A DNA stretch of 64,000 nucleotides, taken from contig CM055311.2 in the NCBI GenBank assembly GCA_029255685.2, positions 54,519,048 to 54,583,047 on the forward strand. The letters are read 5' to 3'. The notes under the pieces are model-generated. The model had not been told where the DNA came from. It ran no database searches and worked only from the letters and a program-made list of their open reading frames with translations. The position numbers and the translations under genes were made by a program. How positions within the stretch are numbered: position 1 is the stretch's first letter; every line of letters starts with the position of its first letter. Shown here in pieces: positions 47,312-60,019 of this stretch. Source of the DNA: Silene conica. Taxonomy: Eukaryota > Streptophyta > Magnoliopsida > Caryophyllales > Caryophyllaceae.

Positions 47312-47365
47312 TAATAATAATAATAATAGACAATAATAATAATAAACAATGATAATAATAAACAC

Positions 47366-47450
<85 letters not shown>
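47312..47450. repeat. (AAT)n microsatellite
   Basis: Long AAT/TAA runs with a few interruptions lie just inside the outer solo LTR. A shorter, equivalent A/T-rich tract sits at 59838-59900 in the sister copy. Confidence 0.9.
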
Positions 47451-50400
47451 TATGTAATGATGATGATGCTAATAATATTCTCTAAGACCACCACGCCGCA
47501 ATAAAACAAACACGAAACCGTAAACGAGCAACAACCCAACCCACGACAAACCCTACTGTTATGCACCTCCTTAAACGCCCCTGCTGCCACCAAACACCAC
47601 CCCTGGCCTCGCCTGCGACACCACCGGGCTCGCCTCTGAGCCACGGTGGTTCCAGGGGAGTCCACGGCGGCGACTGCCACCATAGCGACACCAACAACCA
47701 CCCCTGACAACCCAGCAACAACAGAGGTCTTAAAAAAAACGATTCAAATCTTCCGACGAAACCCGACACAAAACCGTATTGAACCACCACTAACCACCGT
47801 TCTAACCACCACCCAAACACCACGACTACCACCAATCTAAATACCTGAAAACCCATAACAATCATGGACATAAACTGCATCGAAATTACACACGAACATC
47901 ACACAAACAACTCTGTTCTGAAAACGGGAATAAACGAATTGACACAGGCGATAAAACACCCCACACAACGGTCAACGGTGGTCAACGACGACACTACCTT
48001 GGTCTAGACATGGCTAATGAACATTATAGATCATTATTACGTAAAGAATCAGAACATAACACGCTTATACGATCTGAACAATTCGAATGAAAAGGGTGAC
48101 AAAACTGCGAAAACTAGAAAAGTGGTGAGCATACCTATTTCCTTGCCCAAACGAACCACCCTAAACCACCCTAGGCCACCGTGTGAACCCTCTTTCTTAC
48201 ACCCTGATGCGGCGGCAGTAGGTAGGTGTGTTTACATTATACGTTCATTAGGTTAAGGTAGGGTTTTGGGTTGTGTTTTAGGTGACGGCAGGAAGGCTGC
48301 ATGTGTTTGTGTGTTTGCATAAATGACGAGGTGTGGTGTGGGCTGATTCATGGGAACACGCATATCAAGGCCCAAAACCGTGTGCCAAAGGTCCCTAGTT
48401 CGACACTCATGGACCACATACAAAAACCACACTTCTTTGATAAGTTCATTATTCGATAAGTTAATTATCGAATACTAACGCCGAATATTATCTACACGTC
48501 GAGTATAAAAAAAATAAAAAAATATATTATAATAAAAAATACGAGGTATTACAGCCGAACCCCCTGTTTCTGAGGCTACTGCTACGGCTCCTTCTGCCGA
48601 GCCCTTTTCATCCAGGGTTGTTGTTCCTTCACGAGGGGCAGACCTCTCTCCTTTGCCTAAGAGGCCTGAGGTACGCTTTATTTCTGTAGACCACCGTTCT
48701 AGGTTGTCTACTCTTTTGTCTGTACCTCTCACCCCGACCCGTTTCCTCTAGCGCCCTGACCTAGAGACTCTAGGTATCTATGAGGAGGTTTGTCATTTGC
48801 TTAACGGAACGGGGATGTCTGGTTTGATTAGGATGGAAGAGCTTACTTTAGACCGACCGACTTATGAGTTCTTCAGCTCCTTCTCCTTTGACCCTGAGAG
48901 CTATAGGGAGGACCGCACTCTCCCTTGTATTCATTTTCGACTCATGAACGAGTCGTTTGACTGGAACTTGGGGCAGTTTGGGGAGGCATTAGGCCTCGTT
49001 AGTGATGGACCCATCGAGCCTCCTAGGAAGCTCGTACCTCAGTTATGAGCTGCCCTTTCTCACACTCCGTTTTCTGCACGGAAGGGAGCCCATGTCCACA
49101 CCCCTGCCCCTCGTTACTTTCTTCGCTTGTTAGGTGAGACTTTTTTTGGGCGACCTGAGCCCAATAACATCACCAAAATTAAGCTTGCCATCTTGGCCGG
49201 GTACGTGAACATCGATTCACGTACCCCTTTTGTTCTTAACATTTCTTACCTGGTTGCTTAGTATTGGCCGGGTGGTATTGGGAGGAAGGTCACGAGTGCT
49301 ATGGTCTGTGGCGGATTGGTCACTAGGATGCTCCGCCACATTCGCCCTACTTACATAGAGAGGGTTGGCCTAATGGGGGAGGTTGGCCGCCTTGACATAG
49401 AGGTCATGCGAGTTTTTCGCTGGCTAGATGGGATGACGTGGAAGATTTGTGGCTACCCTTCAGTGACCTTATCTTGTGCCACACTTCCTCATCTCCTACC
49501 GCTCTCCACTGTTGAGAGAGCGAGACCACCTCCCACCATCTACCATCTCACTTTCACCACCGTACCCCCTTCTTCTTCTAGCAAGAGGAGGAAGCGCGAG
49601 ATTGGGTAGTCTTCCCAATCTCCGACCCAGACACCACCACCTAGGGTTGGACCTACACCCGCGTCCACACCTACATCCACGTCCGCGTCTGCGTCCACGT
49701 TCACCTTCATGCCTACTGCATCCATCACTCGTACTCCCACTACCATCACCACTCACTCACCTTCACCTTCACCTTCACCTTCACCTGCACCTACTCCTAC
49801 CCCTACCCCTGCTTCTTCTAGGATGGTTTATCCTCCAAATTCTGTTTTACCTCCTGCCCTTGAGGCGCTTGCGGTCTCCGACCAATGGCGTCGTGATCCT
49901 GTGCTTGATGGCATTTGCAGGTACCTCACCGAGATGCGCCGGGATCAGGCTTTGGCCTTGTTCCCTATCTATGAGGACTACATCGGCACAACACGTCCCC
50001 TTCCAGCGGGATGGGTGCACCCTTCTTTCTTCCGATACCCAGATGGTGGGTACCTTGCCTCTCCTTCATCTGATGAGAAGAGGGAGGAGACAGCGGTAGC
50101 GAGAGCGGTTCGCCTACGTGCCGAGGCTGCAGCGAGGCATGCTACGAGAGAAGAGGAGCAGGATCCCACGTATGGGGGGGGGGGAGGAGGGACCTCGTGA
50201 TGCTTAGGGCTTCCCTAGTTTTGATACTGATTTGGGGAAGCCAGTTTTGTGAGTACCACCGTTTCTTTCCATCTTTTTGTTTTTCTTTTTGTTTTTAGGA
50301 ACATGTATTAGGTTGTTAGCGTCTTTCCCATTGCTTGCTGGTTTTGATGTGCTGAGAAAACAACGAGGGCGTTGTTTGTTTTGGTTTGGGGAGGGTATGC

Positions 50401-51045
50401 ATCCTTTTGCGTCTGCATTTGCATCTCGTTTTGCATTCACTTTAATTGCTTTCATGTAAATTTCAAAAAATTTCAAAAATTTTCAAATATCACGTTTCCT
50501 TTTGCATTTAGTCGAGTCGGATTGGAGTTTTGATGATGACAAAGCTGTTTATAGTCAACTATTTGTCATGTTGTGCCATTTTCGATCCTTGCCTTGCGAA
50601 GTTTTACTCGTTGTCTCGAATTTTGTTATGGACTTCATGTTAGATCACTAGACTTGACTCATAGTTTTGGCAACCTACTACACATTCTGAGCGTAGAGCC
50701 TTTAAAATGGTGACATCTATGACCGGTTATATTAGGTTTGTGAGTAGTACTCCCTGCATTTCATATCTTGCATGTGTATGAGTCTTGGTTTCTTATTGCC
50801 TACACGCACCGGTTTGAGGTTGGTATTACACGTAGGAGAACTATTGCATCACCCTTTCCTCGTTCGCCCATTTAGCTCCATTTTAGCCAAAAACTGCCTT
50901 TTGTCCTTTAACTACATCCTATATCTAGCCTACCTTTGTGTTGAGCTAGGAGTAGTGAAAGAATTTTGCCATTTTATCAGTTTTGGCCTGATTTCACTGT
51001 TTTTGGAGTTTATTCGAAGAAGAGGGAATTTTCCCACCGGGTTAT

Positions 51046-51210
51046 GCTCGATCGAGAGCCCTTGATGTTCAATCGAGGGGTTTTCTTGGTATATCTTGCT
51101 CGATCGAGAGCTTTATGGAAAATAATGCTCGATCGAAGCTCTTTTTGCTCGATCGAGTAATCTGGGAAGGAAAAGCACTCGACCGACCACCCTTTTTGGT
51201 CGATCGAGTG
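51046..51210 (+). repeat. CTCGATCGAG array near the 3' end of Athila B
   Basis: Six or so CTCGATCGAG-type palindromes lie about 740 bp before the 3' LTR. No TATA box follows this one. Confidence 0.8.
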
Positions 51211-51946
51211 GAAACGCCACTCTTCAAACAACCGAGAAAGAATTCATCAAAATTCAAAAAGAAAAATTCAAGAAAAAAAAGAAAAAAAAAGTTGATGAAA
51301 AAAAAGGAAAAATAAGGAAATAATTATCCGGTTGACAGTCGGAAAAACTTTGGGTTGTGTTTTGTTTGCCTAGCAAAGGCAATGAGCTTAATGTATAGTC
51401 GGAAACTTTTGGGATGTATTTTCATGTGATTTGAAGGTTCTAGCTCGGCTTAAACCTCACTAATCCATACTTGTTTTGCCCCTTTTTGTCCCACTTAGCC
51501 TCACTTTCCCAAAACTTGCAATAGTTCGGCGTGTAATTGACATCGTTCGTGGTTGTGCGTGTGTACGGTGCTTGAAACCTTTATTCATGCTAGTCTAGCA
51601 TACATGTTTTGTTGGTCGTAGTTTAGGCGGAGTCTATACTTCCTTATTCTACTCTTCTATTCACATATATTTTGCCATTTGCTTTGATTGAGAGAAGAGT
51701 GATTCCGGGAGAGTCCGAAGCTTTATGAGTCTAGCAAGGTTGAAAGTCTACATGTTTTCCATGATATGTACAAATTCGTTCTCTTTTTTCTTATCTTGGC
51801 AATGTTTGATTTTGGGCATAATATGTATTTGACATTGACTATTTTGGTAGCTTTGAGTCTTCCTCCATCCATTAGGTCCGTAGTTTACCTTTAGTTTGCA
51901 TTTAGTTTGCTTGATGACAAGCAAAGGTTCGGTTTGGGGAAGTTTG

Positions 51947-53765
51947 ATGTGTGCATTTTGTATTGACTTTTTAGTCTTGTTTTAGCACACATTTTCATGA
52001 TATTTGGTGATTTTATATCACTTTATGCCCCGTATGTGCTACTTTGTGTTCGTGTTGCTATTTTGCAGATATTAACCAAGTAGTAGCGGAAACCGAACTT
52101 TTTCTACCTCAAAGCAGTGCATTTCAGTAGACGATGGAAGAATCATGGCTGGTTGTGCATCAATCGAGAATTTTGAGGTGATTAAACAACCTATAGGCCT
52201 GTCGAAGACCATTTCGAGAAGAAGAGTCTTCGATCGAGCTGTCCTGTGCTCGATCGAGGGATCTAGAGGAAGACAAGTCCTCGATCGAGCTGTCCTGTGC
52301 TCGATCGAGAGGTTCCCAAGAAGAAAAGTACTCGGTCGATAGCTGAATTGATCGATCGAGAGGAGTCAAAGAAGAGTAGTCGATCGAGCAACCTCTTGTC
52401 TTCGATCGACCGGTTTTTGAAGACTAATGTGCTTGATCGAGAGGAAATAGCCCTCGATCGAGAGCTTTTCTGACCCTTCGTGTTCACAGTAGTTATTACT
52501 TCAGTTTAGTTTTTGCTCTATTTAAAGAGCTCGTTTTGAGATCATTAGGTTAAACATTCTTACCCTATCATTAGTCTCTGCAGTCTTTTGTTCTAGTTCA
52601 TTATTTTTCCATAAACTTTGTAGCCGTCACATTTCACAATAATTCTAAGTTCTTCGTCTTTCGTTCTAAGGATTCGTCTCACTTTGTTCTTGCCTTTTAT
52701 TTACTGTAATTCTTCCTTTCTCATCTGTTTTATTCTGTTCTTATCATTAGTTTTCGTATACGGTTTTCGTTCTCTGAATTCCAACTATTCCGCGCGTTAT
52801 ACTCTGTTTTTGTATATTTGTTTCCGTCACTGTTGTTCGTCCGTCTTCTGCCCTTATTTCATACTTTCTGATTCCGTTCTTTTCCCCCTTACTAATCCAT
52901 GTTATTAGTTTAGTTTAGTCGTATTGCATCCCTGTTAGTATTCCTTATTTCATCTCATATCGTATGCTTGTTTCATACTTTTGTATCCGTCTTAAGAATA
53001 CCGTAATCGCACTTTATCCCCCTACTGTTTTCGTTGGTCTCATATTTTTTGCCCCTATCCTTATAATCTGATTTTATTTCTCATTTTAACATGTTGTATG
53101 CTAGTTTAATTATGGTTGTCGTAGTTATCGTTAATTCCGTCATGAGTAGCTAAACCCCTTTATATGTTGGGATGAGGGAAGTTGTGTCAAACGTATGATA
53201 TGTAGTAGTCGGGATGGACCGTTTTTGGTGGGAGTAATCGTAAAACAATATAATTCATGTTTGGTTTAGTGAGGGCACGCATGAGACCTTACAATTAGTT
53301 AATTCCCGACCTAGACCGGAAGGTTGGAAGGGTAAGACTTGTTTATCGATTTTAAATAGTTTTTGTGAGAGCGGAAGTTAAGCAAAAACGACCTTAGGGC
53401 GACTTAAGACCGGAAGGTATAATCGGGTTTGAGACTTGACCGTAATAACTCAGCCTTTCCCACCAATAAATTGGCCTATCCCAATTACATTGATCATACA
53501 TAAGACACAACGACCCGAGTTCCCAACATATTCCCTTTATCCTTGATTTTATCTCATCTCGTGTTTGTTCTCGTTTCTTTTTATTCTCTTTGCACATCTT
53601 ATTTCTCATAGTTTATTTCTCATTTTTAAAACCCCCAATTTGTGACCCATAGGTAAAAACCGATAGTTAAGCAAGTTCGCTTCCGTGAGGAGACTGACCC
53701 TATTTGCCACTAGCTTCTGTTAGTAGTACCTAGGTATTTATTTTTGGTACCAAACGACGGTATCA
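51947..53765 (+). repeat. 3' LTR of Athila B
   Basis: It starts TGATGTGTGC after the tract TTTGGGGAAGTT and ends ACGACGGTATCA, 1819 bp. CTCGATCGAG palindromes lie at 52160-52470, just before a TATTTAAAG box at about 52519. It is followed at once by Gypsy B gag, so Athila B inserted into Gypsy B. The matching 5' LTR is not in the window. Confidence 0.85.
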
Positions 53766-56700
53766 CTTGGTCTTTGGCCTTCGAACAGCACCAGCAACAG
53801 TGGTCGTCCTCCCAACAGTAGTCTTCCTCTCCGGGCACTCGAAGAAGCGATGCCCAGGCTTCTTGCAACTGTAGCATGGGTAAGTGTCGTCGTTGCAGTT
53901 AACACCAGGATGCGGGGCTTTGCGATACTTGAAACACTTCAGTGAAGGGTCGGGTGCAGGCACAGGGTCTTTCGCTTTGGAGGAGCCAAATCTCTTAAAC
54001 TTTCCATGCTGAACTTCTGGAGAGACAGATGAAGGGTCAAAGGGTCTCTTCCCATTGAAGCGAGCCTGAGGGGAACTGGGAGCAGAAGAAGCTCTAGCCT
54101 CAGCATCTATGGCCTTGATCGAATTCTCATCCCAAATAGCATCGTTGTACACCTCCACGAAAGAAGTAGCATCTCTACGAACCATACTCTCGGTGCGGGG
54201 ACCTAGCTTCCCTTTGTAGAAGTATACTCTCTCGGATTCATCCCTTACGAACCGAGAAGCAAAGTGAGCCAACTGATTATACTTGTCCGTGAACTCTTGC
54301 ACTGTCATGTCCCCTTGTTTGAGATCCATGAACTCTTTCAATCTCTGCAACCGAACCTCTTTCGGGTAGAAGCGGGTCTCTATTTTGTCCTTGAACGCGT
54401 CCCAATCGAACAACGGGTCAAGGAGGAGAGTGGGACCAGTAAGAAGCCACCAACGGTCTGCCTCATGCGTTAGGAAGTGAGCGGCTAATCGCACTCTATC
54501 CTCCCTAACAACTGAGTACATGGAGAAGTTCTTCTCCATATCTCTAAACCACTCTGATAAGGCAACTGGATCAACTTCACCGTCGTAGGTCTTAGCATGG
54601 CTCCTAGCCATTTGAGAGGCAATCCAGGAGAAGCCACCAGGTCTGTTAGCATCGTTACCAGGCGGAGGAGGAGGAACTCTTCAGCCTGAACCCTCTGGTT
54701 CTCTATGACTTGCAGAAGTGCTTGCATTATAGTATTCTCCGCGGCTGAGGGTCTCACCATCCTTCAAAAGAGAAAGCGGTGTTACCTTAACAATTAACAA
54801 ACACAAACAGTCTACCACTTGTCCTTAAGTCTACCCAAATCTCTCATTCATTATTCAAGTTATTGGTCAAGTTAAGTTTGGGGATTACATGAGTGCGTCG
54901 GGAGCGATAACACTCTGAAACCAACTGTAAAACCCCTCGCGGCAGCGAAAATGTAAACATACAAAATGCATGAAAAATGCATGGATTTAAAACTTTTAAC
55001 GAATTAAATAAAACATGCGAGGTGCTTTAACAATACTAAACATGCGGAAGATATAAATATAAATAAGTATTTAAGTACAATACAAAAGCATCCCGGGATA
55101 GCATATCCCTACAGGCACAAAATACTGAAATCATTAGTCTAAGGTCTAGCTACACGATAAAGGTAAGTCATTGATGATTGGATCATCGCTCGCTAGCCTC
55201 AACGTAACCCCCCTACAAACAGCATCAAGTACCTACACATATACAACATGTGCGCCACAGTCAGTGGGGAGTCACTAGAGCTCTCATAGCCACCTATTGT
55301 CATACAACACAGAAACATATAGATACAAGCATCATACTCCAACATAAACAATCATGCGAAGTAATCCAACAAAGTTCTTCTTAACATGCTCATGCAATAG
55401 ATAACAAACCGCAACTCAGGTATATCTAAACACATATAAACACGTATCAACAGTATATAACATTGTACCCTAACTCAGGCAAGTATATACAATCAGCAGT
55501 ATCTAAGTCTAACCCCAACTCAGGCAAACTTAGATACAACAGTCAGCTATATCAATCCATGACCCCAACTCAGGCATGAAAAGATACAAACAAACATCAT
55601 AACATGGGAGGGTTCATATGACAACTCCATTATACAAAAACAACAACTCTACTTAGCCTCAGCAAATACAATCCCTTGGTAGAACGATCGAAACGATACA
55701 CGGTCCTAGTCTATATTTGGCCAGACTCTCGAGGTATAAGTATCCCCAACTCAGGATACCCCCAAGACTCGAACTAGCTAGGGACGAAATACCCCTAACT
55801 CAGAGCGGACAATCTGAAACCTGACCGTAAACGCGCAGAAAACGGTCATACCAAGACGCGACTCAGCCTTGGTGAGAACAAGAGTCATATAACAGCCCAT
55901 AGTATTACTTCCACATGCAAAAACAACACATCACCCCCAGACGTAACAAAACTGTAACCTAATCCAAATCAACAGTTTTACTATTCTATTTCTAAGACTT
56001 ACTCAACCCTTAACTAACTTCGGAAACTATTTGAGGTGAGAGCCGGTCTCCCTTCCGGTTGCCCGGCGGGAGGGTCTTTCCCCTCAAACACATTTCTGAA
56101 CCTAGTGTAAGAGCCGCCCAATTTCTTGGATTATAAACAAACTCAATTGCTAAACAATATACATATGATAAACATCCAATCAACACTTAATTGACCCCAG
56201 GAACTAAGTCGAGGGAGAGCCGGTTGCCCGACCGGGGGTCTCTATCCTCGCTCTATTCCCGAACCCAATATAGTGTCGCCCGAACTCCGGGGACCACAAA
56301 CACACATATGAAGCATACAGAACAAGAATCAACGGAAACCGGCTTAAGAAACGAAAGTTACGAAACAAATATCACGGTTTCGGGCTCCCAGCCGGTTGGC
56401 CACAGGCGGCCGGTCTACCGGCTGAGAGTCCCTTACTCTCATGCCAACAATACGTAAGAACAACAAGGACGGCCTCCCAGCCGGCCGGCCGGCTGCCGGT
56501 CCACCGGCAGGGGACCCCTAATACTCCACTTTTACGCAAACAACATAACCACGAGGGGGCTCTGAGCCGGCTGGCCGGCCGCCGGTTGTCGATCGGCTCA
56601 GAGTCCCTGCTCGCCCATTTCACTCTTTCCACAAATCCTAAATGATTTAATACTCCACCAATCCGTCTTAAGCATGATTCTAAGCGACAAACAAACATTC

Positions 56701-57542
56701 CCAGCATATATAAGACGTCAAATAAGCACAAGAACATGTATACAAACATTCGTTTCATGAATTAACAACGAAATCCCAAATTAAACCGGTCTCACATGTA
56801 TACCCTTAATCGACCTCCATATCAAATTCATCATGAATTCTTCATGAAAATCAGTTTGTATAACATAATAAGAACATTAAGAATCATGAATCATTCTAAC
56901 TTTCCTCAAAACACATCAATTTCACATAACATGCTAATTTAGACAAAAAGGACGAGTTACTCGTAATAGTCACCTTTACTCCGCGAGTTCATCGGGTTCC
57001 TCTTCAATAATCACTAGCTCTTCCTCCGGGTTATCATGAGTACCACCTAAAAGCACAAAAACACGGATTAAGCGGGCAATTTCGTGATTAGGGCAAAACA
57101 GCCCCGAAATGAAGATTCACGAAACTGAAAACGAAAGTGATAGAAACGTCACAAATTTCGAGAGGATTCCAAATATATAAAATTTACCTCGATTCGAGTT
57201 GAACAAGGCTTCGAGATGATCTTTTGAAGTTTCTTAAAGAAGAAGAGAAATGGTGGGTTTGAGTTACTGTGTTTGTGTTTTGTGAACAATGAAATGTCGA
57301 TGGATGAAGGGGAGGGGTTGTCCTTTTAAAAGCTTGAGTCGGGTTTGCTTTATTTAAGTGAAGCGGAATTTAAGACAGGATATTACTAAATGAACAAGGC
57401 ATCTTAAGATTGTAAGATTTTAAGACGGAACTTAACGGAAATCTTAAGAATATAAATTACGACTATTATTAAAATATTATTAAATTCCAGAAATAACTTT
57501 AAACTATTAAACTATTCCTTTACGAAAATACGGGATGTTACA
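53766..57542 (-). mobile_element. Gypsy retrotransposon (Gypsy B): 5' LTR and gag
   Basis: On the minus strand the parts are the LTR (57542-54926, 2617 bp, same ends as Gypsy A), a degraded tRNA-iMet primer-binding site (54925-54912), and gag from about 54760 to 53766 with the capsid part 'DRWWLLTGP' and a zinc knuckle CYSCKKPGHRFFEC near 53880. gag stops where Athila B begins, and pol is absent. At least one further break lies near the gag start. The LTR has three GC-rich hairpin clusters (56385-56605) and a minisatellite of the CCCCAACTCAGGCA type (55450-55800). Confidence 0.88.
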
Positions 57543-57839
57543 TGACTGACTTGTATTTTCATATTGCATGAACTACCGCGGTGACCCAATTCCTGACATA
57601 TTCTTTTATTATCGTTTCAACTCAATCTTATACTATTTTATTTTTTCTTTGTTTTGAGTAGTTAAGTAAATCAAACACAACCCCCCCCCCCCCCCCCCCC
57701 CCCCCCCGCGACCAATTTGTGACCAATAAACCGACCTTTAATTAGAAATCTGCCTCCTTGTGGGATTCGACCCTACTTCCGCTAGCTTCTAGTTAGTTGA
57801 CTTAGATTTACTTTTGACCGGGTTACGACAGCCGTGTCA
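57543..57839 (+). mobile_element. Athila-type LTR fragment (3' end)
   Basis: It ends GGTTACGACAGCCGTGTCA, almost identical to the end of the Athila A LTR on its coding strand, and shares 'GGTGACCCAATTCCTGAC'-like sequence further in. It lacks the first ~1.2 kb of an LTR, because Gypsy B lies to its left. It contains an uninterrupted run of 27 C (57681-57707). Confidence 0.75.
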
Positions 57840-58850
57840 CAAAGCATTTGTGATTTTCTCCTATGCACTCTTATTTTGTGTTATATAAACAAGTGGGTGT
57901 ACTTGACCCGTTGCAAGCTTGTGACGGATATACTCGTCCCAATCTTATCTATATAATTGCAAGAATATTTCAGAGGCTCTGGTTAAGCCACCTCATCAAC
58001 CTGTTTTTTTTTTTTTTTGTATAATTTCTCTGGTGGGACCCGTAATGTGGTATGATGATTTTAATGTGAAATAACTACCTGAAATTCAATTGTTTACGTA
58101 CAAATTAATATTTACGAACTAATATCAAAAGTCTTACGTAATAATCGTAAACAATAATTTATGTGTAACCTATCAATGTGTATAACATGAAATTAAATAT
58201 TATGTAACAAATATAATAATTTCGAATATCGTCTGTCCGGAACTATTACAAAATAATCTATACCCAATAAATAATACATAATTTACTATAAACAAACAAT
58301 AATTATCATTTTAGTGGCTAATAGTTCGAAATTTTAAAAAAGCCTAAAATGTTGGTCCAAAATATTATATGACTTGATAATAATTTCGAATATCGCCTGT
58401 CCGGAACTATTACATAATAAATTATACCCAATAAATAATACATAATTTACTATAAACAACAATAATTAACCACTTATTGGGTAATAGTTCGAAATTTAAA
58501 AAAAGACTAAAATGTTGGTCCAAAATATTATATGACTTGATTTTTGCAAAATTAAAATATTTAATACAATACAACATAACTGTTTTATATATACCTAATT
58601 TTATCTATATTAATATAAGAACATTTCATGCAATTTCGTGTGTCCACGTCATCACATCCATTTTCTTTTATTTTTTATTTTAAATAAGTGTAGAACCCAC
58701 CATAAAAATTATGAAATTAATTTATAAAAAAACAACTTTGATAATAGAATTTCATCTTATCTATATAATTACAAGAACATTTAGGACTAGTTGAGCCACC
58801 TCATCAACCCGTTTTTTTCATTTTATTTTAATTTCTATGGTGGGACCCGT
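57840..58850. mobile_element. Helitron-like non-coding sequence
   Basis: Three places (about 57950, 58602, 58752) carry TCTATAT(T/A)AATT..AAGAACATTT-like sequence, the look of plant Helitron 5' ends. The first and last also share 'AGCCACCTCATCAACC' and 'GGTGGGACCCGT'. A ~160-bp direct duplication lies at 58218-58375 and 58381-58540. No transposase is seen, and the CTRR-type end was not pinned down. The assignment is tentative. Confidence 0.35.
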
Positions 58851-60019
58851 TGTAACACCCTCATTTATTCAAGATCCTTTAGCAAGACATTCTCGAATAA
58901 ATAGAGCCGTTACCATCTCGGAAAACCCGAGGTAGTGAATAACAAAGTAAAACAATACAAAGTACTTTATATAAAACCGATAGAATTTAATCTTTGATGT
59001 TACAACACTACGCATAGAAAAGGTACAACTGATTACATCTATGTATGTGATCTAATTCTAAGTGGGTCCAAGCCATGTCTCTCTCCATGCCCATGCTCCT
59101 AATCCAACTGTCTCTGACCTGTAAAATCTACTCCCCATTCCGGATCATCGTAGGTGTCACACGAATACACAGGGTCAACCATGAAGTTGAGTAGGTAAAC
59201 AGATAACACATAGACAACAATAGAACTGTATCCTCCTCCATCTCCACATCATTCGATCATCCACCACACCTCCACCATTCCATCACACCACACCTCCCAT
59301 CTCATCACACCTCCCATCACATCACACCTCCCATGGCCATATCACAAGTCCCATATCACAAGACCCATATCACAAGACCCATTTCTCATCTCCGTTCTCC
59401 ACAATACGCAGTAATAAGCAATCAATCACAATATATCACAATTAAATATATCAATCAGATACTGAGTGTCCTCATGTCAGATCACAATCACAGTCATAGA
59501 TATTCCCCTACCTGAAATAGCAGGAACGCAAATAATCCAAGGCTTGCTAGAAGTGTTCCTCGCGAAACCCGCTACCTAAACACATACACGTAACGAATAA
59601 ATAACCCTTCCCGAACCCCTTAACGAACTACACTTACTATAAATAGAACCCTTCCATAAGTGGAAAGTTTCCAAAAATAGAAACCTTCCAAATATAGAAA
59701 CTTTCCAAATATATAACTTTCCAAAAAATATAACTTTCCAAAAATAGGACTCCCATGCCTCAAATAATTTCCCGACTCGCATATTTAAATAACACGACCC
59801 AAAACCTCATAGGAACGACAAAACACCAATAACAACAAAATAATAATAAACAATAATAATGAAAATAATAATAATAATAATAAAAATAATAATAAAAATA
59901 AAAAGAATGATCAATAACAACCACACCATCGTACCCCACGGCCAAGGCCTACCGCGACAACACGCAGCCCCCTTAAACAGACCTCTAACAGCCACCTAAC
60001 ACCTTCCCCACCACCGACA
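58851..60019 (-). mobile_element. LTR of family S, cut by a Copia LTR
   Basis: It begins TGTAACACCCTCATTTATTC and follows the outer solo LTR at 43316 closely through 'CTACTCCCCATTCCGGATCA' and the CATCACACC(T)CC minisatellite (59270-59340). It stops at 60019 where the minus-strand Copia C2 LTR begins. The rest is not seen. Confidence 0.8.

Larger units (their letters stand above)
43316..48553 (-). mobile_element. Solo LTR (family S), containing another solo LTR
   Basis: It runs TGTAACACCCCCATTTATTT...GAGGTATTACA with the TSD GCCGA (43311-43315 and 48554-48558). Without the inner 2862-bp LTR and its TSD it is about 2.37 kb with no internal region, so it is a solo LTR left by recombination. 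Orientation is inferred: on the minus strand its start (TGTAATACCTCGTATTTT) resembles that of the Gypsy A LTR. Related copies begin at 58851 and 62568. It interrupts the ATHILA-type frame of Athila B. Confidence 0.9.
41132..53765 (+). mobile_element. Athila-type Gypsy element (Athila B), protease to 3' LTR, with nested LTRs
   Basis: The parts in order are an aspartic protease (41140-41522; 'CDLGASISVMPWSLARRLGF', 'IILGRPFLHTA') and a short basic/acidic coding tail (41553-41885). A CTCGATCGAG array with TATA box follows (42115-42380), then an ATHILA ORF1-type region in two parts, 42810-43315 and about 48559-50200. Next come a 3' non-coding region with another array (51046-51210), a polypurine tract (about 51935) and the 3' LTR (51947-53765). 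No RT, RNase H or integrase lies between protease and ATHILA ORF, so it is a non-autonomous derivative. The 5' part is absent beyond the Copia at 41131. The ATHILA region has a few breaks besides the solo-LTR insertion. Confidence 0.85.

Noticed and set aside
49496-49756. Minus-strand Gly/Arg-rich frames
   Set aside because: They lie opposite the Ser/Pro/Thr-rich linker of the ATHILA-type region; the composition explains them.
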